A DNA stretch of 64,000 nucleotides from Periplaneta americana (lineage: Eukaryota; Arthropoda; Insecta; Blattodea; Blattidae), in contig NC_091120.1 in assembly GCF_040183065.1 (NCBI RefSeq), forward strand, positions 192,931,627 through 192,995,626, in the 5' to 3' direction. The notes below the pieces were generated by a model that did not search any database, was not told the DNA's origin, and saw only the letters and a program-made list of their open reading frames with translations. The translations under genes were made by a program, and so were the position numbers. Positions 12,601 through 27,300 of this stretch are shown piece by piece (position 1 is the stretch's first letter; each line of letters begins with the position of its first letter).

Positions 12601-15600
12601 TTTAAATTTAATTATCTCGAAAAAGAAATTGTCTACGTTTTCAACCACAAGTACAATATTCATTTTATTTCTCAATGGCTAAAGCTATTATTGTAACCTG
12701 CCTAGTCTCGAAGCATCTTAACCTCAACTTTAGATTAAACCATCTGTGCATGCGTCAGCAGTTTTGAATTTCCAGTTTCTACTCTTAATCGAGAACCAGT
12801 TTTATTTGTTCCAAACGAGTTCCAAAGCACAGGGAACTAGGAATTCAGAACCGGTTCAGAATCAGTTCAAGTCTTGTTTGAACGCACATTGAGATACTTT
12901 GCATGAGCAGGCAGTTCAGAATTGATTCTGAACTATTCTGGAACAGCCTTATAAAATCCCAAAGTGCAGACAGAATTGACCATGTAGCTCACTACATTCC
13001 GAAATTCTTAGTCAACCAACTGGATGCTCCAGATTGCGTGAATGTTAGCCATCCAGGAGGAATGTACTGGTATTGTATTGTATTGTATTTATTAAATTTA
13101 AATATTAACAGAACAAAGACAAAGTATATGAATAACATAACCACGAGAGACAATACTGTAAAAACTGTTGTCTTAAATGAGGTTACTTTTGAGAAAGTGT
13201 CAAGGTTCCGATATCTCGGCTCGATAGTCACCGAGGATAACAACATATTAACTGAGATCAAGGATAAAATAGCCATTGGAAATCGACGCCTCAGAGCATT
13301 AGATAAAATTATAAGAACCAGATATATCTAAAAAAAAATGAAGGTGAGGATTTATAAAACAATTATTAAACCTATGGTGACTTTTGGAAGCGAAACCTGG
13401 ACTCTACCTGAACGAGCAATAACCATCTTAAATACGTGGGAAAGGAAAATTTTAAGAAAAATTTATGGCCTTATTTATGATAAGGGAGAGTGGAGAATTA
13501 GGACCAATTCTGAACTACAAAAACTATATAAAGATCCAAGTATTGTCACTGATATAAATATTAGACGGCTGGAGTGGCTGGGCCACATTATCAGAATGGA
13601 CAATAATAATATTCCTAAAAGATTACTAGATGCCACGCTAAGTGGTAAAAGAAGAGCAGGAAGACCTAAACTACGATGGTTGGATGATGTTCAGGATGAT
13701 CTAGTTAAAGCAGGAATTAAGAGATGGAGACGGAGAGCCCTAGAGAGGGAAGATTGGGCGGCAATTCTTAAGGAGGTCAAGGCTAAACTAAAAGGGCTGT
13801 ATGACCACAGATGATGATGATGATGATAATGATTGTGTTTATTAACATTCCATGGTATTCATACATTGCTTTACAGCTAAAATATGGAACAAGTCAAAAA
13901 ACTTAATACTATTATAAAGTCCTAATTTATAGTCACAGTCTAGATGAAATATATACAGACGAGATTTACAATATAGTCTACTAGTACAACACATAGTTTT
14001 AGTATCAATTTCAGGAAGTGTTATTGAATGTCATGAATTCACCTGCAGAATAGAAGGCGTGAGAAATTATGTACTTCTTTAATTTGGCCCTAAATAATTT
14101 TATGTTTTGAGTTTCATTTTTTATATCGATAGTGAGGCTATTAAACATTTTTACTGCCATATAACGCACTCCTTTTTGATAGCACGATAGACTTGCCGAT
14201 GGAGTATGAAAGTCATTTTTTTGACGTGTATTTATGCTATAAACTGTTGAATTAGTTACAAAGTTTCCACGATTACATACGAGGAAGATTATTAATGAAA
14301 AGTTATACTGACAAGCCATGGACATTATTTGTAGTTTTTTTTAAATATTCCTACACGATTCCCTAGATTTGGCACCTACTACTATTCTAATTACTCTTTT
14401 TTGTAATAGAAATATACTGTTACTATCTGTGGAATTTCCCCAGAATATTATTCCAAAACTTATTACTGAGTGGAAGTATATTATGATCCAACAAAATTGA
14501 CGATTAGTAGAAATTCGTTTGTAATAGAATTTAATTCTATGAAATGGGAAATAATGGTTATTAAAAATAACGATATTTCTGCCTCTGTTTGTACTGTGTT
14601 GTTGCAGTGGAACACGAGATGAAATTATCACAAGCACTGTCTAAGAAACGTGAGCAACTTGCTGTTCTAAAAGAGCAAATGGAGATGGCAGAGGCCCGCA
14701 AAGTTGATGAAAAGAAGCGGCAGATGGAGGAAGACGAACAGCATGCTCGTGAGGCAAAGGCCTTGGAAGAAGAGACAGCTAGACAGACTGAGGTAGAAAA
14801 GTAAGTGCAGTATATTTATGTTTCTGGAAATATCATTTGAAAAGTTATTTAAAACTGAAAACCTAGCTTATAATAAAAGTAAAGATGAGCACACTGTTAA
14901 AATCAGAGAGTAGCTCACCTTGCACAGCATCCCTCCAAGTCCAAGTGAAATTTTTATACAGACAGATTTTGGGATGAATTTTCTTATGACACTGCTGATT
15001 TACTTGACATCATATGGTTGACTGGATAAACCAACTGACTATTTAAAAGAATCTTCTTGTTTTTTATTATTATTTATTTATTTATTTATAAAAAAGGTGT
15101 AAACTGTCAAAATTATATAGACAGTGTACATTGGTCCACTAAACACAGTTCGTAGTGGATTTAATTATTTCTTATAATTATATTTTTAATTTGTAAAATA
15201 CCATGTTTTTAAGATTGATAGTAGTTTAATACTTGTTAAGGAAAACTGCTATTTAAGGAAAAGAAAAGTAATCCTTCAAAGATTCGTTAAAAAGAAGTTC
15301 TACTGTAATACATAATAATCGCATGAAAGTATTACCACAGTCTAGTATATACAGTCACGAAGCTCAATACTTACTAAATATGCATCCATAGATAGTTGCT
15401 AGCCACCAGGATCGCTACTATCGCCTCATCACAGACTCTTTCCCTAGCAGACAATAAAATGTATTGTACTTTCGATATCGTGTTCTTTTGAAAAAATTAA
15501 TACCTTCCTTCCACTATTGAAATACGAAATACATAAGGTTAATATATTATTTTCATAAAGCATATATTATATTTTATAAACCCACCTTCCTGGATCTTTC

Positions 15601-18600
15601 GGAAGAAGGATAACTCTGACCTCTTTTTCTTAGAATTTATAGTGTAACAAACGTTTCCTTGTCCCATATTATTATTCAAATTATTGTATTTTAGCCATTT
15701 ACAGTTATTACAACGGATAACAAACATTTCACAATTTATACAACTTTTCACAACAATGCGAAATACGGCAGTCAATGCCTTTTCGATCTGGACCGCCGTA
15801 ATGTATGTTCGAGTTTTCTATTTCAGTGTATGGAGTGCAATGAAATATTATATTATAACTTTATTGCGTATCATTGCTAAGTTTCATTTAGTGTAATGTG
15901 TCCATAAGTTTCGTGTACTTCTTGCTACATAATATGTTGCAGAAATAATTATAAAACTGTGTTATTTTAATGTGAAGAGAATTTTACATGTTAACATAAT
16001 CTGTTCGCAAGTTAAGAATTGAAGCTATTTTGAGGTTTAATAAAAAAGAATTTACATTGTGATTTTAATTTAGCACATTTACCTTCCTTAATTGTAGACA
16101 GAAAATTTACTATACCACTCCTATGAAATTAGTGTACATACGATTGTGTTACTTCGTCTCTTAGGTTGTAGATAAATACAGTAATTCAGTCTCAATTGTA
16201 GTATTAAAATACAGACAAATTGAATGTGAGGGGTATCATACATGACATTATGTTTAATTATAATGTATACTTGCGAATATAGGAATATAAGTTAAATATA
16301 GTAAACATAACCTATAATTTTCATACGACATAATATACTGGTACATATGTAATGGCAGGGCATTGGAGACCACTAAAATTAGACAGAAAGGGGCAACTGG
16401 GACAGTAAACATAACCTATAATTTCAGCATATCTAAATATCCGTGTGGTGCAACTGAAAATTATTGAATCGTGCATAAATGAATGTACAAGAATTTCGAA
16501 ATATTTAATCGAAATAAAGGCAGGTATTGCACATGCGAACAACGTAATTTTCACACCAAAAATAATGTTACACCTTAACTCTCAAGTGAATTATGTCTGA
16601 AATGTCTCATAATCATTGTTTTAAATTTTATTAATGCAATTAAACTACATTTGAAAGAAATATATGTTACTCTTTATGCATTCCAACTAATTTATATGGT
16701 TGAAAAGCCGCCCTTTGTGATCGGGTTAAGCAAGTCACATGGTCTGCCTTACGGCCTGTATTAGATCACGATGGCAGTGACACAGTCTATTGTTCCTAGT
16801 ACTCACAGCGCTCCAAGTGGCTAGCAACTATCGCGAAAAATGCAAAAAATCATCCCAAGCTTCGCGACTGTATATATTAGACTGTGGTATTACCATCATT
16901 TTGAATCACAGGGTACATTTAAATAATACCTAGACTACACCTTGCTTTACTGTACCTATCAAATTGTGTGTTTGTCCACAGGGCCAAGTTGGTTCGTTAT
17001 TACTCCACGCTCTCTGAAAGTGCAGAAAAACGTCGTCAACATGCAGAATGGCGTATGGATCGTATGAAGTTGCAAGAAAAGCGATTGGACTTCCAGCAAG
17101 AAGATCTGGAGTCTGCTGCCACTATGAGAAGTCCCAATAACAATGAAGATATACAAGACATCAACAGGAACTTGGCTGACACAAACAGCTCTCAGAACAA
17201 CCTGCATCTAGAAAACAATCAAAACAATATTCTGAATAATACAAATCTAGTGAATAACATTGAAAACACCACAGAAGAGAACCGAAATGACAGCAACAAT
17301 CAAAACATCGGAGAAGCTGACAACAGAAGCACCCCAACGTTTCATTCAATTTCAGAGACAGAATCGAGAAGTTCTTTGCAAGGCCATGATGTCAAGAGAA
17401 CTGACTCCGAACATAAAGAAATATGTTTGACACCTTATTCTTCTGGTGTAAATCAACCACTTGAGAGCGTACCATCACCGGTGAAGAAGAGATCTGGTGT
17501 GAGTTTAAGACCAGAGGAGCAGCAGGTGACGGGTGACACAAAAGAAAAGAAGAGCAGAAACGTTTTAACTGAAGCTCAGAGAAACTGGAAGAGAGTAATG
17601 AGCAGCGAGTACAACATTCTGACAGGAGAAGAATGGGATGCGAAGCCAGATCCTTCAAACAATACGCATGCTGAAGTGGTGAGTCTTAATATGCCATGTT
17701 CTTCTATCTTTTTTCTTTTACTTTCTCATTGTACAAAATGAAAATAAAAAAAATCAGTCATGTAAGGTGATGTACATGAAATATAATAATTTTAGTATTA
17801 GTCTGTCTGTGTACAGCGATTTCTACTAAACTATTGGACGGATTTTATTTTATCAGGGAATGATGTACATGAAATGTAATAATTTTAGTACTAGTCTGTC
17901 TGTGTACAGCGATTTCTACTAAAATATTGGATAGATTTTATTTTATCAGGGAATGATGTACATGAAATATAATAATTTTAGTACTAGTCTGTCTGTGTAC
18001 AGCAATTTCTACTAAAATATTGGATGGATTTTATTTTATCAGGGAATGATGTACATGAAATGAAATAATTTTAGTACTAGTCTGTTTGTGTACAGCAATT
18101 TCTACTAAAATATTGGACAGATTTTATTTTATCAGGGAATGATGTACATGAAATATAATAATTTTAGTACTAGTCTGTATATGTACAGCAATTTCTACTA
18201 AAATATTGGATAGAGTTTATTTTATCAGGGAATGATGTACATGAAATATAATAATTTTAGTACTAGTCTGTCTGTGTACAGCGATTTATACTAAAATATT
18301 GGATAGATTTTATTTTATCAGGGAATGATGAACATGAAATATAATAATTTTAGTACTAGTCTGTCTGTGTACAGCAATTTCTACTAAAATATTGGATGGA
18401 TTTTATTTTATCAGGGAATGATGTACATGAAATGAAATAATTTTAGTACTAGTCTGTTTGTGTACAGCAATTTCTACTAAAATATTGGACAGATTTTATT
18501 TTATCAGGGAATGATGTACATGAAATATAATAATTTTAGTACTAGTCTGTATATGTACAGCAATTTCTACTAAAATATTGGATAGAGTTTATTTTATCAG

Positions 18601-21600
18601 GGAATGATGTACATGAAATGTAATAATTTTAGTACTAGTCTGTCTGTGTACAGCAATTTCTACTAAAATATTGGACAGATTTTATTTTATAAGGGAATGA
18701 TGTACATGAAATATAATAATTTTAGTACTAGTCTGTTTGTGTACAGCAATTTCTACTAAAATATTGGACAGATTTTATTCATATTCAGTATCTGCAAGTC
18801 AATTTATCAGGGAATGATGTACATGAAATATAATAATTTTAGTACTAGTCTGTCTGTGTACAGCGATTTCTACTAAAATATTGGACAGATTTTATTTTAT
18901 CAGGGAATGATGTACATGAAATATAATAATTTTAGTATTAGTCTGTCTGTGTACAGCGATTTCTACTAAAATATTGGACAGATTTTATTTTATCAGGGAA
19001 TGATGTACATGAAATATAATAATTTTAGTATTAGTCTGTCTGTGTACAGCGATTTCTACTAAAATATTGGACAGATTTTATTTTATCAGGGAATGATATA
19101 CATGAAATATAATAATTTTAGTACTAGTCTGTCTGTGTACAACAATTTCTATTAAAATATTGGACAGATTTTATTCAAATTCAGTTTCTGCAAGTCAATT
19201 TATCAGGGAATGATGTACATGAAATATAATAATTTTAGTACTAATCTGTCTGTGTACAGCGATTTCTACTAAACTTTTGTACGGATTTTGTTCATAATCA
19301 GTATCTACGAGTCAATTTATCCAGGAATGATGTACGTGAAATATAATAATTTTAGTACTAGTCTGTCTATGTACAGCAATTTCTACTAAAATATTGGACA
19401 GATTTTATTTTATCAGGGAATGATGTACATGAACTATAATAATTTTAGTCACTAGTCTGTCTGTGTACAGCAATTTCTACTAAAATATTGGACAGATTTT
19501 ATTTTATCAGGGAATGATGTACATGAACTATAATAATTTTAGTCACTAGTCTGTCTGTGTACAGCAATTTCTACTAAAATATTGGACAGATTTTATTCAT
19601 ATTCAGTTTCTGCAAGTCAATTTATCGGGGAATGATGTACCTGAAATACAATGATTTTAGTACTAGTCTGTGTACAGCGATTTCTACTAAACTATTGGAC
19701 AGATTTTATTCATATTCAGTATGTGCGAATCAATTTATCCAGGAATGATATACGTGAAATATAATAATTTTAGTACTAGTCTGTCTGTGTACAACAATTT
19801 CTATTAAAATATTGGACAGATTTTATTCAAATTCAGTTTCTGCAAGTCAATTTATCAGGGAATGATGTACATGAAATATAATAATTTTAGTACTAATCTG
19901 TCTGTGTACAGCGATTTCTACTAAACTTTTGTACGGATTTTGTTCATAATCAGTATCTACGAGTCAATTTATCCAGGAATGATGTACGTGAAATATAATA
20001 ATTTTAGTACTAGTCTGTCTATGTACAGCAATTTCTACTAAAATATTGGACAGATTTTATTTTATCAGGGAATGATGTACATGAACTATAATAATTTTAG
20101 TCACTAGTCTGTCTGTGTACAGCAATTTCTACTAAAATATTGGACAGATTTTATTCATATTCAGTTTCTGCAAGTCAATTTATCGGGGAATGATGTACAT
20201 GAAATACAATGATTTTAGTACTAGTCTGTGTACAGCGATTTCTACTAAACTATTGGACAGATTTTATTCATATTCAGTATGTGCGAATCAATTTATCCAG
20301 GAATGATATACGTGAAATATAATAATTTTAGTACTAGTCTGTCTGTGTACAGCGATTTCTACTAAAGTACTGATTTAGTTCGTATTCAGTGTCTACAGTC
20401 AATTTATCCAGGAATGATGTACATGAAATATAATAGTTTTAGTGCTAGTTTGTCTGTGTACAGTGATTTGTACTAAACTATTGGACGGATTTTGTTGATA
20501 TTCAGTTTCTGCGAATTAGTTTTTCAGGAAATGATGCACATTGAATACAGTAACATTATTAGTAAAATATTAATGAGTCTTTATTTGAAACTAAAAACAA
20601 GAAATAGCAATGAATTATCTTCGTGATGTTTTTATTACATGTGATTTGTGCAAAGACATTCAAAAGGAGAACCAGTATGTTGTGTGATAAGGCAACTTTT
20701 AAATTTTATGCACTGTACGTTACATTTACCTGAAATGGTATGGAAGGGGCGGGGAAGATCCTTCCCTTTTGACTACCCCTGAATTCATCATTGTCTGGTT
20801 GAACGACACTTATTGCTTCAAATATGGCAACAAAACATAAAATTCGGTTACAAGTGAACATCCTTCTCTTTTTCTTCGTAATCTGAATATATTTTCGTTT
20901 GCAGGTGGAGAATTCAGAAAGCAGTCACTCCATCTTGAGTACGGGGTCCCCTGCAGAAGAATCCGGCAATACAGAGAGCAACACATCCTTTGAGACGGCC
21001 AGTATGGGGTCAGAGTGCCCGAGTGTTGACCACCAGAAGACAACAAGAAGTGCAGAAAGAAGTGATCCTAAGACTGTCGCCAGCGTGGGCTCGGAGCAAC
21101 AGATTCTGGACGTCACAGCCGAGGATGTGTCAGAGGAGAGAAGTAAAGATTCCCTCAGTTCTGAAGAACCGAAACACGAGGATAGCGAATCCCAGAATGT
21201 GGCAGTCATTGAGGTTTCAGAAAACCAGGATAAAGAATTCCAGATTGTCACAAACATTGGAAAACTAGATGACAAGAACACAGATCTCCAAAATGACACA
21301 ATGGTGTATGGTGTAACCAGGAGCAGGTTGTCTCTCTCAACCCTAGGGACGCAGCATAAATTCAGATACAATTTAGAGATGCGGCTGGAGAATGCGCCCC
21401 TAGTAGATATTACTGACAAAGTGATAGAACCGAAGAAGAATGCTGTAGAGCCTGCAGTTGTGAATGTGGGCACTACTGACATGTCTTCCATAAACATCGC
21501 CTTGCAGAAATCGATTCTCATTCCACTTCAAATTCAGGTAACTTACTAGATTGATCATATAGTTATTTACGTAACTAGGATTAATACTTTCGTGTATGAG

Positions 21601-24241
21601 TGAGGCATTTACAGGCAAGACCTCTGGTAGCTCCCTAGTTTGCCGTAATCAGCTGTGAAAGGCCCTAAGCCTCCCTGGGATTTATGCAGCTCCTGCCAAC
21701 TTGTGATCGGGATTTCGTCATTGTTTCATTTTAAGCAGTTCTCTGTAACTGAATGGCGGCAAGCTATGAAACTACAGATCTAAGAAACTATTCTGTTGCA
21801 TTTCTGTACCATAGAATCATAAAGGACCATGTATTGTGGGTCCCTATCACCACGGCATGGCGCGTCCTCAGGTTGCAGATCGAGGAGACGGCCTCCAGAT
21901 ATGGAGGGTAGCTGTGAATATATTGAATAAACAGTCACAGACAGGCGATGAGGGGTGGTCCTCCAGCTTGGAGGTTGGGCGAACGGAATGGGACTGATTC
22001 TCTGGCATGACCACAGCAAAGGAATAAGGTTTTAAAGTTAGAATTTATAAAACAGTTATATTACCGGTTGTTCTTTATGGTTGTGAAACTTGGACTCTCA
22101 CTTTGAGAGAGGAACATAGCGTTAAGGGTGTTTGAGAATAGGAAAATATTTCGGGCTAAGAGGGATGAAGTTACAGGAGAATGGAGAAAGTTACACAACA
22201 CAGAACTGCACGCATTGTATTCTTCACCTGACATAATTAGGAACATAAAATCCAGACGTTTGAGATGGGCAGGGCATGTAGCACGTATGGGTGAATCCAG
22301 AAATGCATATAGAGTGTTAGTTGGAAGGCCGGAGGGAAAAAGACCTTTTGGCAGGCCGAGACGTAGATGGAAAGATAATATTAAAATGGATTTGAGGGAG
22401 GTGGGATATGATGATAGAAACTGGATTAATCTTGCACAGGATAGGGATCAATGGTGGGCTTATGTGAGGGCAGCAATGAAACTCCGGGTTCCTTAAAAGC
22501 CAGTAAGTAATTAAGAATCATAAAGGAATAGTATTTCTCGAGTGATTACATTTTTTTCCCGGGGTATTGTTGATTTTAACGACCTCTTATGACTACCTCC
22601 TCGTGGTAAGTCTGTACAAATGAATCTTTGTGTGTATGGGGCCGTTTACCCACCTGCTTTTATTGCGGCACTGAAGTCTAGTGGAAGTGTACCTTAAAGT
22701 TGTTCTGTTCTTGCTTTTCAGACGAGCCTGGTGAACAGTGCGCTATTGAAGCTGTTCTTCGAAGACCAGGAGCTGCTGTCGCACCTGCACAGTCTTCGCA
22801 GCTACTTCTTCCTGCTAGACGGAGAGTTCGGCCGCAACGTGACAGGGTTGCTGTTTGAACGCATGTACCAGGTGTCGCGTCCTGTGGACCTGCTGAACTG
22901 CGTCGCCCTCAACTCCATTCTCAACAAAGCTCTGACTCGACCGGACCCCAACGTGGACAGGCTGAGCTTTGACGTGAAGTACATCCCACCCCACTTCTCG
23001 TTCTCGTCGCCGCTGCTTCTGGACTGTATAGCACTGCAGTACAAGGTGTCTTGGCCCCTCAACATAATTCTGACTGAAGCGGCGCTTCATAAGTATGATG
23101 ATGTAAGTATTCCACACTCTCTTTGAAACGGTAGTGTACGGCTACTTCAGTTGCCCAAGCCAGTATCATCACACTGTTATCAATTTCATCAGTCCGATCC
23201 CACAGTCTTTCTCAGTATCATAACTTAAATACTCGGTCACAATATGATAACACGCTAGAAATACCACTGCACACATCATCTCTTTATTCTTCATCTTTCA
23301 CTGTTGCTACTGCTCGTCACTGACACCTGAAGTCAAGGGCTGCCGAACTTTAATTTCCTTTAAATGTAAATTAGAAAAATATCTTATGATGAGTTGCCAG
23401 ACCTAACGCATTACAAATATTTAATTGAATGTATTTCACTGTATTTATTTTTATTTTTTTTTGTTTCTTATTTTTATCGTGTTTATTCATCACTTAATGC
23501 CAATATGTATCCCACTGTGTTGTTTTTTTTATTATTCATTTTTTTTTTTGTGTACATTTTATTAAGTGGGTAGCTCATTTGGTAGAGCAGCTGGCTACGG
23601 ACTGGAAGGTCTGGGGTTCGATCCCAGGTGGTGACAGGATTTTTTCTCGTTGCCAAACTTTCAGAACGGCCCCGAGGTTCACTCAGCCTCCTATAAAATT
23701 GAGTACCGGGTCTTTCCCGGGAGTAAAAGGCGGTCAGAGCGTGGTGCCGACCACACCACCTCATTCTAGTGCTGAGGTCATGGAAAGCATGGGGCTCTAC
23801 CTCCATGCCCCCCAAGTGCCATCATGACATGTTACGGGGATACCTTTACCTTTTTACCTTTTACATTTTATTAAGTTGTCGGTTTCTGGTTTAATTATGT
23901 AAATCCTACTTAATTTTAATCTAATACTAATATGTATACTAATGTGTTTATTTTTATTTTTACTGTGTACATTTTTTCTATTGAATTATCGGCTTCTGTT
24001 TTTATGTGATTCGTATTTGATTCTAACAACATTAATATGTATTTAACTATGTTTATTCTTATTTTATGAGGTAAATTTTTATGTAACTACCTCTTTTCAT
24101 CTCATTATGTACTTAAATTGTATCAGTATGTAATTACTTAATTCTGATCCAGTTTTATGTTCAACTATGTAAGCAAGTTTTAATCCTGGTTGAGTGTAAG
24201 GGAAGGCCTTACGGCCTTAACTGTGCCAGGTTAAATAAATC

Positions 24242-24304
<63 letters not shown>

Positions 24305-27300
24305 AGTCAATATGGGATTGTTAAAGAACTGATTAAAAATGAAGACAAGTTTAGTTTCAGTTGATCATATGGAATAAAATCCGTTAAAGAAAGATTTAAA
24401 ACCCTATCTTATCAATGTTACAATAGTCATATGAATGCCCAATTATCTCAGAAACTATTTGGTTTAAAAATTTGATTTTTACATTTCTGTTTAATATACT
24501 GATCATCAGTAATGTTTAAATACTGATTAAAAAGAAATGTACGACTTTTTTTAATAGTTTTACTATTTTGTAAACAAATTTTCAGTCATTTTATTTGTTT
24601 TCAAATTAACTATTTAAGAAAATTTAACAAAAGTTATTGTTATTGTTTTCTAATGCCAGGCGTTTGACAATAAAGTCATTTGACCTCTTGCACTCCAATA
24701 TTTTTCAAAGATATTATCATGGTCAGCCACTGAAGCACAGATTTTGAGGTGTTCCGAATCCATTTCTTGGTTTGAGTTGCACAATGGGCACAATTCAATG
24801 CAGGTGTTTGGCCAAACAGTCATGGCCTGTTTCCAATCTAAATGCAGCTACAGACGATTTTCGTGGTAAATCGGGAATTAACTGTGGATTATGATGCAGA
24901 GAGTTCCATTTTTTCCCTTGAGAATGTATTATCAAATTTTGTTTGTTGAAGTTTAGATGTATGTAGATTTAATAAATCTTTTCACAGAGTAATACGTAGA
25001 TTTAGTAACAGGTCTGTAAGTAGCAGTAACAAAAGTAGATCCACATAACAATACCGGTACTATACATAATAGTTCTTGAGGAAATGGGGCATATATGTTG
25101 AAAAAATTTCCTTTGGAGAAATCGTGTTTAAAATAAACATTTAGGGCACTACTTAACAACAGAAATGTACAAATATTTTAAAAATAATTTTAAAAGAAAT
25201 ATTCAAATATTTAAATAAATCAAACACCATATTAAGTCCACACCTATGGAATAATGGTTAGTGCGTCTGGCCGCAAAACCAGGTGGCCTGGGTTCGAATT
25301 CCAGTCGGGGAAAGTTACCTGGTTGAGGTTTTTTCCGGGGTTTTCCCTCGACCCAATATGAGCAAATGCTGAGTAACTTTCGGTGCTGTACTCCAGACTA
25401 ATTTCACCGGCATTATCACCTTCATTTCATTCAGACGCTAAATAACCTGAGATGTTAATACAGCATCGTAAAATAGCCTATTAAAATAACATCAAATTAA
25501 GCAGAATGATTCGTATTTTCAGGTACCGGTACTTTATAAAAACGCAAATTTCAGAATTTGTTAGGACCTTTAAACCTCCCCTTAAATAATACCCATTGTT
25601 ATTGAAAGATTGTTCACCAAACATGTCGATATTTCGTTCTTCTTTTGAGTTACTAGTTCGTGTATTAAAATCCCCCAGTAGCATGATACAATAATTGTTA
25701 TTGATTTTTTTTCATAACTTGTATCTAATTTATTATAATACTAGGGTGCCTAATTTGGTTTCCAAGATAGTCAAACTAAAATTATACCAAGCGTCAATTA
25801 AACTAGTGGTAACATATTCTTGTGAAACTTGGACAATAAAAAAAGACTTGAAAGGAGAATACTTACAGATACAAAACAAGAGAAAGTGAAGGTCTATTGT
25901 TGTGAAGACCAAGACTGATGGGTTTATTCTGTGCTTCAGTTCAATTCCCGAACTTCCATGATCGTATTATTCCTCTCCAGTGTTTAGAGACATTTCTTTC
26001 TTGGTGGAAACTTAAAATGAGAAGTTTGAAGCAAGGAAGTTCCTAATTTTTCGTCATTATAGTTGTGTCTAGGCATGCGGGCATACTCTGATTGGTCTCA
26101 TTTGATGTAATCCCATTACGCAGGTGTTTGGATTCCTGCTGAGATTACGTCGCATCTCGTGGGTACTGGAGGAGGATTTCCACCGCCTGAAGAGAGGTGC
26201 AGAGGACAGGACAGGCCTGATCTGCTCCCCTCAGTACCACCACGTGCAGCTGTACCGACACGAGATGACACATTTTGTGCGCGCTCTTCAGAACTACGTC
26301 ACTGCAACAGTGCTGCAGACCAGCTGGGTTGAATTCCTGCAGAACCTTCAGAACGCCCAAACCCTGGACGACCTCTATAGGACACACGTTGCCTATGTCA
26401 AGATGGTGTTGTTCAGGTCTGTATCAAAGACAGGACGTGGTTTTATACTCAGTGATGAATTCAGTAGACGCGGTGATTTTTTCATCCCCTTTTTCTAATT
26501 TTATTTTTCCTCTCTCATCGTTCTTTCTTCTCTTCTCTCTTCTGTTTTTAATTTACTTCTTTCTCTTCTATATTTTTCTTTTCTTATTTATCTTTCTCCC
26601 TTCCCTTTCTCTCCTCTCTCTCAATTTCTTCCTTTTCTCGGATAAATCGTAAAACAGCGAACGCCAGTAGGGGAAGTTATCCCCACCCTCGCCTGCTCTC
26701 TCTCTCTACTATCTGTCCCGCTTCGGTGGATCACTGCCTACCACCTCGCACGTATTTCATAACATGTACAGATACACAATACAATCAAATTAGGGCGCAT
26801 TAGACAACAGCCCAGTACCTTATCGTATCCGCCTTCAAATTCTCCCTTCACAATTTGAGGAAGAAGTACACGTCTTCGGTACGGCTCATCACGACACGTG
26901 GTTCCGTCTGTACACGAAGCTGGACATGGACACAATGAAGCTTTACCGTCCATACCTGTGGAGTAACGGTCAGCGCGTCTGGCCGCGAAACCAGGTGGCC
27001 CGGGTTCGATTCCCAGTCGGGGCAAGTTACCTGGTTGAGGTTTTTTCTGGGGTTTTCCCTCAACCCAATATAAGCAAATGCTTGGTAACTTTCGGTGTTG
27101 GACCCCGGACTCATTTCACCAGCATTATCACCTTCATCTCATTCAGACGCTAAATAACCTAAGCTGTTGATAAAGCGTCGTAAAATAACCTACTAAATTA
27201 AAAAAAAAAAATTCACCGGCATTATACCTTCATCTCATTCCGACGCTAAATAACCTTAGATGTTGATAAAGCGTCGTAAAATAACCTACTAAAAAAAAAT

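Noticed and set aside
17760-20540. CRISPR-like array
   Set aside because: Units are contiguous ~93-bp repeats without unique spacers, in a eukaryotic intron.
20925-21521. 198-codon - strand ORF
   Set aside because: Antisense shadow of GCP6 exon f, which has good splice sites and fits the gene's phase.
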